This document shows, in pieces, positions 11,375 through 23,019 of a stretch of 64,000 nt of DNA. The DNA comes from Labia minor (taxonomy: Eukaryota > Arthropoda > Insecta > Dermaptera > Spongiphoridae). Numbering within the stretch: position 1 is the stretch's first letter; every line of letters begins with the position of its first letter. The notes beneath the pieces were generated by a model. The model was not told the origin of the DNA, ran no database searches, and saw only the letters and a program-made list of their open reading frames with translations. A program made the position numbers and the translations under genes. The stretch covers positions 16,338,910 to 16,402,909 of the forward strand of contig OY720350.1 in NCBI GenBank assembly GCA_963082975.1, in the 5' to 3' direction.

Positions 11375-12127
11375 CTCTCCACACTCTCTTTCAGTTTGGG
11401 GGTGTTGAATCACTAACCAAGAAGACCCCCCATTATCATTGTGAATGTCCACTTCGATGAATAAAAGATCATGCACCCACTGCACTCACTCACTTAACGC
11501 TCCTAGTTTTTTCCTGAAAAGATTATAACAGCCGTTGTTGGTGTTGTTTGTTAAAGTGTTATAGCCGTTTCGCACGCATTCATCCTCTAAACAAACGGGT
11601 GATAGATTTGAATCGTCTTTCGAGAGAAGTCTAAGACGAAGAAGAAGACGAAGAAGCAGAAGAAGATGAAAGAAGAAAGAAAGAAAGGATGTTGTTTGTT
11701 CTGAAAGCAATGGGCATTTGAAGGCAGGGATGGGTGCATCACGCAAACCACTTGATGGAAGCTATGCAAATGTCTGTCTTTGGCTGAAAAACAAAGATCA
11801 AGATGAGAGGCGAAGAAATACAAGAATAGAGAAGAGTTAGAATGAGATCCAAGGTCGCCAGTTGCATCGCCCACAAATTGTCATTTAAAACGAAGAGCTG
11901 ATTTCGATAAGGTTTTTTTTTTTTTCAATTTTCTCACCATTTATATGTTCAAAGTTATAAATTATCAATGGTGTGTATAAATCAAAATATTTTTATAATT
12001 TTTACTTTAAATACAGAGGGTGACAGAGTTATTATCGTCAATAATACTTGTACTTAGTTAATCATTTAAATTAAAATTTGACAAAAATTTATTTTTCATG
12101 TTCTCATACATGTGTTTCTATCTATTA
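10756..12127. other. Unique DNA: AT-rich, then a less AT-rich island at about 11200-11880
   Basis: Contains a run of 24 T at 11167-11190, a (GA)n tract at about 11348-11373 and a purine-rich stretch at 11630-11690. The island has open frames of 86-95 codons on the minus strand driven by the purine tract (Phe/Leu/Arg-rich); no family recognised. Confidence 0.45.
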
Positions 12128-12285
12128 TATATCTATGCCTTTACGGAACTCGAAAGTTCTTGGCCGCAGCAACCACATTTCTCCAAATGTCCCTATCCTC
12201 AGCCACAACCTTCCTACCTCTCCCATCTCTCTCAAGTCTTCCAAGTGGACGTTCCCAATCGGTCTCCTCTCACCAATATATTTTT
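12128..12285 (-). pseudogene. LINE 3'-end fragment, second copy
   Basis: Matches 6868-7000 closely: the plus strand reads GGAACTCGAAAGTTCTTGGC, then a CATTTCTCCAAATGTCCC block and a CCAATCGGTCT block. On the minus strand this gives a short tail including HLEKCGCCGQELS, the counterpart of the Trp-Arg block of the other copy. Stops are frequent. The sequence to about 12600 may belong to the same insertion but was not recognised. Confidence 0.5.
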
Positions 12286-12635
12286 ATTTTATTTTTTATT
12301 TTTATTTTTTTTGCGTATGGACCGTCTTGGATCACGCAAAGCTCCCATTCTTTCTTCTTCTATGCATTTTTCCTTAATCTACATATTGTTCTTTGCCTGC
12401 CAGATTTCTTTCATTCTTTCACTGTGGGCCTTTTTTCGTTCTTCAGACCATTTCGTTCCCGTTCTTTCTGGCTCGATCTTTCTCCGGTAGGCACTTATTA
12501 TTGTTGTTCCCATCACGATTCATGGTTGCTTGTTTTTGAGGTTATCCTGCCGGAGCAGGGTTTGTCAGTTCCTGGGGCTGGGGCAGCCGATGTTAAATTA
12601 AAATTAATTTATTTATTTATTAAATAATCTTAAGA

Positions 12636-12709
12636 TCGATGCTGGGATTCGAACTCTGACTTCCTGTGTAGAAATCTCGTACTCTACCCACTCGGCTATG
12701 CTGCACCCC
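12636..12709 (-). repeat. tRNA-derived SINE head or tRNA pseudogene
   Basis: The minus strand has an A-box-like TAGCCGAGTGG and, about 35 bases later, a B-box-like GTTCGAATCCC, spaced as in tRNA genes. The acceptor and T stems do not pair properly, so this is not a working tRNA. An AT-rich tail follows toward 12600. Most likely the head of a tRNA-type SINE. Confidence 0.55.
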
Positions 12710-14202
12710 AAAATAATATTTTAAATTAATAAAATTCACAAATATTTATACTTTATATTGTAGTTATTTTTAAAAATATAAAATAATAACATAACAATTG
12801 AAATCCATACTATTCAATCTTTTGTTCATAATTTCATTGATACATATTTAATTTGTACAATAGATCATTTTCAGTGTATAAATATGAAATATTCATTTGA
12901 TACAATGATTTGAAGTGTAAATTAAATAAAGACATGTATTTATTATTAAAGTAATTAAATGACACGCGTTCATTTGCCATGGGGTGGATTACCCTACACT
13001 ACAGGAATACTATATTGTAAATACCCCCGTTGGACTGTTTCACACTTGCCATTTTCATTAACGATGGTCATTATAATGGGGGCAGGGACCGTTAATTGGG
13101 ACAAAACGTGTCAGTAGATGTACTGGTGTTGAGATTCATTAAACGGTCTCACTTGGTTACTATTACTACCCCCACCACAAACTTTTGAAACTTTGAAATT
13201 TACTCTCCCAGTCATCTCGATTTATATATGGATAGATAGGATACTCGTGAATAGAAATTTATTTAAAAATAAATTAAACTAAAGATCCAATAAATTAATT
13301 TTAATTTATAAAATCTACAATATTTAATATTTTATATATTATTTAATTAAAAGAAAAAAAAATAAATCTGATATTCTCATCCTCTTGTCTCATTGGTCGA
13401 TTCCCTCCCTTCAACCATATCCAATCATTGAATTTATCCAACTTTCGCAACTAGTGTCCATCCATTAGTCAGACAGATTAGGCGCATTGCCATCAGGAAA
13501 AAATTTACAAGTAAATCATTTCATTATGTACAACAAGCTACATTTTTCAATAAATCACTAAAAAAAAAAATCAGTTTTATGCTTATATTCAATTCAATTC
13601 AATTACTTGTTTCATTAAATTACTAGAAATATAAAAAATAATAAAAATAAAATTCAATCTCTCTTTACTTCACCCACCTGTACTGTTACTAGTATTTCAA
13701 ACAAATAAATAATTGACAATGAGCCTCAAGCCAATCATCAAACGAATTCTAAATCTAAAGCTTGATTATAAAACAAAAACATTTACATAATAATTTATAA
13801 AGAGAATATGAAGTTTATTTACATATATAATAAATATCTCTAGTATATTTAATTTTGGCATAAACTATATTGCTAAATGTTAATTAAACGACATTTATGC
13901 ACTTTTAATAACATGACTTTGACAGTATTTGATAATCTCTAATCAAAACCTTTATATAAGTATGTTTATTAATTATTATTTAATTAAACTAATATTACTA
14001 ATATCTTTTATTTAAGAATTTAATAATTTAATCTATATATATACTACCTCATTTATTCCCATTTACAAGTTAAAAACAAACAAAATAAAACCAACCTTTA
14101 TATTATTTATAAAGTAAAATTAAACTTTTAAAAAATATAAACTTTAATATGTGAATACTTTGTAAATCACTCAGTAAAATTTCAAAATAATGCCTATATT
14201 TG
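12710..14202. other. Unique DNA with less AT-rich islands near 12960-13200 and 13380-13500
   Basis: No open frame of note. The islands do not recur in the window and match no family I know. The remainder is AT-rich. Confidence 0.4.
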
Positions 14203-14240
14203 CTTTATGCGCATTTCGCATTTTTCACCTTCATCAGAAG
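14203..14240 (-). repeat. Penelope-like terminal motif remnant (hammerhead-like)
   Basis: The minus strand reads CTTCTGATGAAGGTG, a short spacer, then GCGAAATGCGCATAAAG. CTGATGA and GAAA are the two conserved boxes of hammerhead ribozymes found in Penelope-like repeats. The intervening stem is poorly paired. A relative lies at 15804-15841. Confidence 0.4.
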
Positions 14241-15803
14241 TTTTTTCAAATATAAATATTAGTTCACACACTATCTATATATACATTTGAGTATACATTT
14301 TCAAAATACTTTTTATTCATCCACTTAAGTTTAATTTTTTTCACGACACTTGATTTTTATTTCAGTTTTTTTCAAATAATAGTACATTAATTAAATTGAA
14401 TTAATTAATTTTACTTTTATAAGGGATAAAATATTCTCTTATATAACAGGGGTTGCCACACTTGGTGATACTTACAATTAGAGCTATATTGAAAAATCGA
14501 AAATCGGAAAAAATTTTACCTTTTTTTTTGCCTTGAAATACCATGATTAAATCTCTTCAAAGTATAAAGTTTTTATTTGCTTTTCAAATCATTTTTAATA
14601 TTTTAAATATAATTTTAGTAGTTTTTTTTAGAAATTGATCAAAAAAAAATTATATAACTTATTTCCTCTCAACTCAACTACCAAAATGAGCATAAAGTAA
14701 TTATATTAAACAACATTATAATGAAATTGTTTTAAATAAATATTTTTTTCTTAAATTTGTAGATTTGTATATACACTTGGATGTGTAGAAGAATTAAGAC
14801 TAATAATAAAACTATCCTCTCTTTCTAGTTTCAAATTTTTTTCTAGTAAATTGGTAAACACGATTTTACTTTTAGATGACCACAGTCTTAAAAATACTTT
14901 TAGTTTTCTTAGATTAAAGTAAAAATGGGCAATGTTATCCCCTGGGAAGAAAGCTCACATTTCTTTCTCCTCCCTTATCCATGTGCACGTTTTTCCCTCA
15001 GAGATAGATAAAAACACTAACAGTAAAACCACACACAAGAGAGAAAAAGACAGAAAACACCCAGAACAACAGTTGATATTTTTTTTTTTATTTTTATTTC
15101 AAACTGTATAAAAAATTTACTAATTTTTACTTATAAAAATTACTAATAAACTGTTCAAATTCTTTATATGAGAGCAATTAGGATTAATGTTTTGTGCGTT
15201 CTCTTCTCCTTCCTTCTTGGCTGTTTCTTGAATTAACATATAACATGAATAAATTACAGCTGGTACATCTCCCCAATCATTCACCTGGTGAATGAATGGT
15301 AAACCGTAAACGTGTACTGAATGGAAACTATGCCGTTGTTTCAACTAATATTCATAGTATGGGTTCATTACTAAATGGATTACTCTTGATGGGATCATAT
15401 ATTTAACTAATGGCAAATTTTTCTTTTATTATTAATTCTTATGGGTTTCGTTTTATTCACAGTAACTACAGATCCATCCCAATAAATCATTTGAATATGT
15501 ATACTATATTTTTTAATAATTTTCTTTTCTTTTATTACATTTTTTCAATTATTAATCAGTCTTTTTTCATTTTATAGATTTTATTCTTTTGATAATAAAA
15601 TAGTTTTATTAATATTTATATCTTAAGATAAAAGGAATAATTATTAAATAAGATACTGAATGAAGTTTCAATGATGATTGATTTATTTTATGCTTAAACC
15701 AACATCAGAAAATTATTTCTACACATCTGATTTAATAAGATTATTTTTTTTTAAATTAAAGATATGTTTACTTGGTGAAGTTTCAAGTTTCTTGAAATGT
15801 TTT
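14241..15803. other. Region between two Penelope-like motif remnants, no clear ORF
   Basis: AT-rich, with one less AT-rich patch at 14940-15350. A minus-strand frame at 15120-15344 (74 codons) contains a plausible-looking stretch (IHQVNDWGDVPAVIY), but no family was recognised and no reverse transcriptase or GIY-YIG motif is visible. Confidence 0.35.
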
Positions 15804-15841
15804 CTTTATGCGCATTTGAAATGTTACACCATCTTCAGAAG
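15804..15841 (-). repeat. Penelope-like terminal motif remnant, second copy
   Basis: The minus strand reads CTTCTGAAGATGGTGTAAC, then TTTCAAATGCGCATAAAG. It shares GCGCATAAAG and the CTGAWGA-type box with the motif at 14203-14240, and here GGTGTAAC retains part of a stem II. The GAAA box is decayed to CAAA. Confidence 0.4.
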
Positions 15842-16120
15842 AAAGAGTTGAGAAATAGAAAACTTCTATTCTATTACAGTTTAGATAACTTTTCATACTA
15901 ATATTATTAATTTAATATAGGTATAATAAATGAAAAATAAAATTATCTTTTTTGAAAATTTTTGTTGGTAATTTTAAATGTTAAAATTATTAGTTTTTCA
16001 AAAGTTTTTTTTTCATGTAAAGATCATTTTCAAAAAAAGGTTTGTCAATTTTTTTTTTGTATGATAAACAAGAAACCAAATGTCAAATATATAATTTTAC
16101 AAAATAATTTTGATTATGAA

Positions 16121-16433
16121 AATTACCTACAACGGTTTGATTTTTTTTTCCTCTAAAGTGACCGTAAAAATAAAGATATATGTTTGATAGTTTTTTTCAC
16201 ATGATTATAAATTGTATAAAACTGCTATATATAGAATTTCAGCTTGATTGAATCCCTGAAAGTACCGGAATCAATTTTTTAACGTGGTGCCACCAACAAA
16301 GAGCCAAACATGCGCTGGTTTAATAAATACTTTATTTATTAATTTTAATTTATAATTTATAATTAATTAAATTTAATTAAAATATATTATATTTTGTTAT
16401 TTAATCCAATTCAAATTGCGAGATAGTCCAGCT
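16121..16433 (+). mobile_element. Helentron-like element, family A, copy 4 (5'-truncated, hairpin lost)
   Basis: Begins at the ATTACCTACAACG block, so the 5' half and microsatellite are missing. The CACTGCAAATCTCACGCG block is deleted. At the 3' end GCGAGATAGT is joined directly to CCAGCTTATT: a 14-base deletion has removed the terminal hairpin. Confidence 0.78.
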
Positions 16434-16971
16434 TATTTTTAATTACATGTGAAAATAGGCTCGTACATTTAATTTATCCAAATAATATTTAGTTTATCTT
16501 GTTGAATAGTTTGTTTTTCATTTTCCAAAAACATAATAGAACTAAGATTGTAATAATGCAAGACACTTGACGAAATGAGCCATTATGTGATGATTTCACT
16601 TATGACATTGACAGATGTACTATTACGTAGCAGACAGGTTTATGACAATCCAGTGCTAACCACCCTCTTTATTCTATTCAACTAGTGCTTGGAGTAATAA
16701 TATTAATATTCCATACGAGTGATGATTTGATGCTTAGTGGTTAATTTGTCAAATGAATATTGGATTGTTGAACTAAATATTATCAAGCGAAATTGAAAAT
16801 GGAAATCGATTGCAAAATATTATCTTAATAATATTATAAGGAAATTTTAACTATTAAAATAATATTGTTAATAGAATTTTGTTATTATACTATACTGCTA
16901 GAGGAGTACTAGTAGTAGTAGATATATTAGATAAACAGTGACAGAGATTAAATTAAAAATAAATAAAAATA
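16434..16971. other. Unique AT-rich DNA, no gene seen
   Basis: A somewhat less AT-rich patch at 16560-16740 has no recognised content. No open frames of note. Confidence 0.5.
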
Positions 16972-17433
16972 AGCTGGAGTGTCTCCACTCGGCTATCTCG
17001 CAATTTGAATTGGATAAAATAACATAATATATTATATTTAAATTAAATTTAATTAATTATAAATTATAAATTAAAATTAATAAATAATATTTATTAAACC
17101 AGCACATGTTTGGCTCTTTGTTGAAGGCACCACGTCACGTGTTGGCGCGTGAGATTTGTGCAGTGTTAAAAAATTAATTCCAGCGATTCAATCAAGCTGA
17201 AATTCTATATATAGCAGTTTTATACAATTTTTAATCATGTGAAAAAAATTATCAAACATATATCTTTATTTTTAGTCAGTTTAAAGGAAAAAAAAATGAA
17301 AACGTGGTAGGTAATGATCCTCTTTCGAATGAGCTACATTTCTCAAAAGTTGATAGAAAACTACGAATTTTGAAAAATGCCAGTTGACCAAATTTCATGA
17401 TTCTAGCTCAAACCATTTTTGCGTAATCTTGGT

Positions 17434-17472
<39 letters not shown>

Positions 17473-17584
17473 TTTTCTCAACCTTAGTTGAACATGACTC
17501 AGGAACCTTCAAAACATAAAAAAACATCAAAATCTCAACATCGACAATTTTTGGGATCGTAATACTATCTCTGGCGAGATAGTA
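16972..17584 (-). mobile_element. Helentron-like element, family A, copy 5 (full length)
   Basis: Both ends intact: the minus strand starts ACTATCTCGCCAGAGATAGT (17565-17584) and finishes with the GAGTGGAGACACTC hairpin and CCAGC. A (CA)n tract lies at about 17441-17470. The 63-codon frame across it encodes a Cys-Val repeat and is an artefact. Confidence 0.85.
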
Positions 17585-18982
17585 ATAAAATAATATCAAT
17601 TTTTCTTATTTAATAAAAATGAAAATTGATTTTCTTTTTTAAATCAATTATTCTATTTACAATTCTTTAATATCTCATCTTAAAAACAAAAAATCTCAAA
17701 ATGAAATATTAATTTACCGGATTTATATTGATCCATTAATTTGTCCTACTCTAATAATATATATTGTTAGTGTTATGTTGAAAATTTAAATTACTTACTG
17801 TGTATTATATTTTATATTAATACAATTCTTTTTTTTTATTTCTTCATCAAAATAAATGGTTAATCTTGTCTCGTATTAGAATGCTAAAGCTTATCCTTAT
17901 AATACCATTTATTTATGTACTAAAACAAATTGAATTTTGTTTGAATGGAAAAAGAAGGTAGAGAATTGAAGGTTTAGCTTTAGCTAAGTTAAACTTTCAA
18001 CTTGAAAAAGGTTGTTAAGCTTGTTAAGAGGCCCATGGGATGATAAATGATTGATTTTTTCCTCTCTTTAAGATTCTGATTTAATAAATTTTTATTTCAA
18101 TATAAATATTTTATTATTTTTCTCTTTGGACTCGAACACTACAACATTTTAATGCTCTTTAATGGAAGGAAAACGGAGTCACTGTGTTGATATATATAAA
18201 GAAGTACTTTTTCCAACAGTAATTTCATCAATAACTTCTACGAAATAATCTTTAAAAGTAGGGAAAGAGGGAAGGCGAGTGCTTAAAGATCTTATAAATA
18301 CAATATAAGATATATAAAATTAAAAGCTACATAAATGGAAGCTGGCCTAAAAGACAATAAAAATTAGAGAATAAAATGAAATTCCTAAAATAGCTGCAGC
18401 TTATTTTCTACTTAACTTCTTTGAAGCAAAGTCTTTTCGAAGTTGCAAAGCAAAGAGCATTCTATATTAGTTTGCTTATGCAAATTCATATAATTAGAGA
18501 GCTATAAGCGGCACCATTTTGCGAAAGCCTCTTTATGCAATGACAACGATCTTCTTCACCATCCCCGCACAAACACCCTCCCTCGCTTCGGCCCATCGGG
18601 TGTTAAATATTTACTAAATAATACAATGAGGCTAAAAAATGATCTTAACAAAAACCCATAAAAGAAAATATTTGATGAGAAATTTAATTATCTAGAAAAT
18701 TAAACAAAAGAACGTAGGCATTTAATGGTAAACTTTTTATCTATTGAAATCCTTCACAGCTTAAGAAAATTTATTTTACCTTCATTATGATTATCTCATT
18801 TGTACATTATTCAATAACTACACAAAAATTCTAGTAATAAAAAGAATAAAACAGAAGTTTACTTTTTTTACAAGTACCTATACCTAAAAAAAATACATCA
18901 AATTAAAAATATGTTTTTATTTGTTGAATTAATCTTAAATTTACAAAATTATTAAGTTAATAATTTATATTATTATATAAAT
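17585..18982. other. Unique AT-rich DNA, no gene seen
   Basis: No credible open frame. A small less AT-rich patch at 18520-18600 is unrecognised. Confidence 0.5.
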
Positions 18983-19827
18983 TAGTGGTTCCCAATCTTT
19001 TTGGACCAAACGCCCACTTCGTAAGGCCAGCTTCATGATAAATTATAACAGATAAAAATTCAAAATCATCTTACTTTTTTTTTAGAACCACTTTGAAAAA
19101 AAACGGAAATGTTTAAAAAGCCTGATCGCAAAATCATCTTACCTTTTTTTAAGAGTAAGAGATACCATTGAAATCACGAGAATTTTCGATGTTGAGATTT
19201 TGATGTTTTTATACGTTTTGAAGGTTCCTGAATCATTTTCACTAAGGTTGAGAAAAATGTCTGTGTGTATATGTATGTAACCAAGATTACGCAAAAACGG
19301 TTTGAGCTAGAATGAAGAAATTTGGTACATGGGCATTATTCAAAATTCGTAGTTTTCTATCAACTTTTGAGAAATGTAGCGCAAACGGAAGTGGGTCATT
19401 ACCTACCATGTTTTTATTTTTTTCCTCTAAAGTGACCGTAAAAATAAAGATCTGTTTTAAAGTTTTTCACATGATTAAAAATTGTATAAAACTGTTATAT
19501 CTAGAATTTCAGCTTGATTTATTTGCTGCAAGTACCAGAATTAATTTTTTACCACTGCAAATCTCACGCGCCAACACGTGACGTGGTGCCATCAACAAAG
19601 AGCCAAATATGCGTTGGTTTAATAAATATTATTTATTAATTTTAATTTATAATTAATTTAATTTAATTTAAATTAATGTATGTTATTTAATCCAATTCAA
19701 ATTTGCGAGATAGTCAAGTGGAGACACTCCAGCTTTTTTAGAGTTGAAAATGATTTCGCCCTCCAAAATCGTATAGTCAAAAAATCGCCCCCTTTAAGAT
19801 GTTGATCGCCCAGGTTGGGAGTCACTA
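18983..19827. mobile_element. hAT-like MITE split by a family A insertion
   Basis: The left end AGTGGTTCCCAATC at 18984 and the right end, inverted, AGTGACTCCCAACC at 19827 form the termini. The interior on the minus strand carries the GCGATCAGGC...AAACATTTCCG block shared with other MITEs here. Family A copy 6 (19155-19733) interrupts it. The flanks TATATAAATT are also inverted rather than duplicated, so no standard 8-bp target duplication was identified. Confidence 0.6.
19155..19733 (+). mobile_element. Helentron-like element, family A, copy 6 (nested in a MITE)
   Basis: Degenerate 5' hairpin (AAGAGATACCATTGAAATCACG), a short GT tract near 19262, all internal blocks, and a 3' end GCGAGATAGTCAAGTGGAG plus CACTCCAGC. 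It sits inside the hAT-like MITE 18983-19827, so it inserted later. Confidence 0.78.
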
Positions 19828-19962
19828 ATTTATATAATCATCATATAGAAATTATTCACATAACTAACTTTGAATGTTGTTCGTTAATTTGACAAATTTA
19901 AAAACATTAATAAAAATTCTAAAATAAATTAAAATTGATTAAAAAAAAAAATAAAAAAGTTT

Positions 19963-20150
19963 GTTTCAATAAATGTTTGACAAGAAAATAATAATTTATG
20001 GAATTAATAGATTTGACCGTAGGCACTCGTTAAAATATTTCGTTTAAGTTGTTTCAGTTTTAATTTTTAAATTAAAAAATAAAATAAAAAGTTTCAATGA
20101 ATGTTTGCGGTCAAATCTATGAATTATTTTCTTGTCAAACATTTATCGAT
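19963..20150. repeat. Imperfect inverted repeat with direct-repeat flanks
   Basis: Left arm AAATGTTTGACAAGAAAATA ... AATAGATTTGACCG (about 19970-20020) pairs with the right arm at about 20108-20148, with a small insertion in the left arm. GTTTCAATRAATGTTTG also occurs as a direct repeat. Non-coding; possibly a foldback MITE. Confidence 0.55.
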
Positions 20151-20637
20151 AAAAAAAAAAATTAAAAACAATTTATTAAAAAAAAAAATAAAATACTAAA
20201 TAAATAACCTTGTAATATATTTAATGACATATTATTTAAGTCAATCAAAGAAATTTTTATAAAAGTCTCTTGAATAATTTATTAATTTATGTAGGCTGAG
20301 AAAAACGTGGGTTGGAAATTGCATAACGCCTTCAGCAATGCATTCTATTTCATGTTAATTTCATTAAAAAGAATGTATTCTCTTATTTAATATTATTTTA
20401 TCAAATTTTCTTTAAAACTAAATACAATGTTTATATGAAAAGTTTATATAAAACTGCTAGAGTACATTTACAATTAAATTTATAAAATATTTTATTAAAT
20501 AATTATGATTTAATAAAAAAAAATTCAATTACATACACAGAATATTTTAAATTTGTTGTAATATTTATACTGCATAACTAGGAATTTTATAACCTCTATG
20601 AATCCCCAGACATAGTTTGGGTTATAACAGTGATTCC

Positions 20638-20895
20638 CAAGCTGTACGCCGCGTTCCCGTCATTAGGGCGCCTCGAAATATTCAATTAAATTTTTTTACT
20701 ACTTGAAATTTTTTAAATCTTGTAAACTTTTTAATTTTTCGTTGTTAAATGGGTAATCTCTTTAAAAAAAAGGAAAGTTTTCCAATTTTTCAAGAAAGTA
20801 AAAAAAATTTATATAAAAATCTGATGTATTAAGGGAGCCTCGAAAAAATATAATTATTTAGGGAGCCTCAAACCAGAAAAGATTGGGAACCTCTG
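20638..20895. mobile_element. hAT-like MITE with exact 8-bp target duplication
   Basis: Ends CAGTGATTCCCAAGCT and, inverted, CAGAGGTTCCCAATCT. GGTTATAA flanks both sides (20630-20637 and 20896-20903). 258 bases, non-coding; a GGGAGCCTCRAA motif is repeated near the right end. Confidence 0.85.
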
Positions 20896-21130
20896 GGTTA
20901 TAAAATCGAAAAGATTGCGATTGGAAGCGCATGTGGTTAGAATGGGAGAGGAAAGAATAGCTAAAAATATATTGGTGGGGAGACCGATTGGGCAACGTCC
21001 GCCTGGAAGACCAAGGATGCGGGGTGGACAATGTAGGAAGGGCCGTGAGGAAAATGGGAGAGGGTAGGGAATGGATGGATGCAATGTGGTTGTAACTTTC
21101 GAGTTACGTAGAGTTATAGTGATAGATAGA
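20896..21130 (+). pseudogene. LINE C-terminal fragment
   Basis: Plus-strand translation gives KSKRLRLEAHVVRMGEERI, then RPIGQRPPGRPRMR and, after a frame change, an end near GREWMDAMW. This is the RLRWAGHVVRM-GRPRxRW pattern of LINE polyprotein tails. It ends in a (GATA)n-like run at 21120-21134. The hAT-like MITE at 20638-20895 lies directly against it and probably inserted into or beside it. Confidence 0.65.
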
Positions 21131-22603
21131 TAGTAATAAGTATTATAAAGAATATATATATCGAGATGGTAAATAAGTTTCCCTTAAATTTCAATATTCG
21201 ACTAATTTGCAATTAAACCACCGTTATAGTAAATTTTAAATAGTGCGAGAATATGTCATCTAATTTATTCAGATCAGGAATTGAATTGAATTAATAATAA
21301 TTTTAAAGTGAAGTTAATCAAAGGTCGCATGTATTCAGGTTTCAATAACATTACAAATTTTAAAATATCTTAAAAAAATACATAAAAAAATAAAAAAATA
21401 AATAAAATATTAATTAACTCAATATATCTAAATAACTATAATACTTATTTTAAGGAATATAATCACTCAATTGTTTGTTTTTTTGTTTTTTATGATTTTA
21501 AAATAATTACATATGTATTTGTATAAATTATTAATATCAAATGTTGTAAATAAGTTGATTATAACCTAAAAAAGTTAAATAAAAATTAAAAGGGAATTGA
21601 AAATTCTAAAATATTTATATACCTATATATATTATATAAACATGTAAAGCGAATTATTATTTTGAATTCAATTGATTTAATTAAATTAATTAACTCACTC
21701 ATAGATAGTAATTTTGATGTAAATTAATTCTGAGAATATCAAAATATTTCCATGGAATATGAATTTGGTTGCATGCATGCACTCACTCACTCACTCACTC
21801 ATTATCTACTAGAATAGATTGTGCAACCGCTTAATTGTTTATTCCAAGTTTCCACCGGTTGAGTGTTCCCACCTCCCGGCTACAATTAACACTCATTTTC
21901 CTAGGGAAGTTTTCTCTGAAGAGGGAATCGAGAATCGAAACCTAGTGAGGGGTTGTTTGTGGTTTCACCACCCATGAAAGGGGTGGATTTTTCATGGTGA
22001 GGTGATATTGCATTTTTGATAACGCCCCTGTGCGCCACTTAAGGGAATAGCTTGGTGTATCACGTGACCCAGCATTGAGTTTGTCAAATATTTAAAGGAG
22101 ATCGCATAGTAAGACCCCCACAGAAAGAAAAAAAACCACCCTATCTGCTTCGTTTCGTACCCTTCTTGAAAAAGACATAAATGTCCTATTTCCTGTTACT
22201 ATCAACGATTCTATTTTTAATGCGAATCAATGAAAAATAGAATATATTAATATATATTATACACTTAATTTCAAAACCATAAATTAATTTTAATAAAATA
22301 TTGTGCATCTGTCAACCTCTTCTTTGGTATCTGCCGCATATGTAATAAAATATTTCATTTTTATTTTTTCTCTATGATTATTTTATTAACCAAACAACAA
22401 TATAAAAAAATTTATAATTTTAAATATTAACAAAATCAGTTAACTCTTTTGATTAAAATTAATATTATTTTATTTAAAGTATAGTGACGGAAAAGAGAAA
22501 ACACCAGCAGCACCTTTCTGAAAAGCATTAATATATGAATCAAAATTAAATAAATTCATTTACTATCAATTTAATTTTAAATCATTGATAGTTTTATGTT
22601 TTA
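21131..22603. other. AT-rich DNA plus a less AT-rich island at about 21770-22180
   Basis: The island begins with an (ACTC)5 run at 21781-21800 and has mixed composition (CCACCTCCCGGCTACAATTA, CACCACCCATGAAAGGGG) with no open frame worth calling. It is a candidate conserved non-coding stretch. The rest is A/T rich. Confidence 0.45.
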
Positions 22604-23000
22604 CCACACCACAAATAGATGGCGCTACGCTAACGTGCGCCAACTCAGGAAGTAGTAACAGCTGTTATATATTGTATATAGTGAGTTTGATATGAAAAAA
22701 TAATGAGTTATAACTCAAAGTACTTGGCAATGATTATAAGCCTGCCTTATCAAACAAAAATCTTTAACATTATTAAAATTGCAAGAAAGTATTGATTAGA
22801 AACTCAACCATCATCTAGACTGGTTAAGATAATCAAAAAGGCAACGACAAAAAACATTTGAAGATCAATGTAAAGCGCTTGGAGTTAAAACTCAAAATTT
22901 ATTGTTTCATATCATCCTCACTATATACAATATTTAACAGATGTTACTACTCCCTGAGTTGGCGCACGTTGGCGCGGCGCCATCTATTTGTGATGTGGGG
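22604..23000. mobile_element. MITE with about 100-bp terminal inverted repeats
   Basis: Left and right arms share ACAAATAGATGGCGC, AACGTGCGCCAACTCAGG and a TATTGTATATAGTGAG block in inverted order over roughly 100 bases, with about 200 bases between. No transposase motif was recognised. The mariner at 23020 begins only about 20 bases after the right end. Confidence 0.75.
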
Positions 23001-23019
23001 CACCACATATTTTTATATA

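Noticed and set aside
12112-12627. 171-codon plus-strand open frame
   Set aside because: Rich in Phe, Leu and Ser from T-rich sequence, antisense to a LINE tail at its start, and overlapped by open frames in two other registers; no family recognised.
12636-12709. Functional tRNA gene
   Set aside because: A- and B-box-like sequences are present, but the acceptor and T stems do not pair, so it was called SINE-like.
17408-17599. Open frame with a Cys-Val repeat; similar frames at 28181-28399 and 60089-60283
   Set aside because: They are the GT/CA microsatellite and 5' part of family A read through. The same frame recurs only because the element is repeated.
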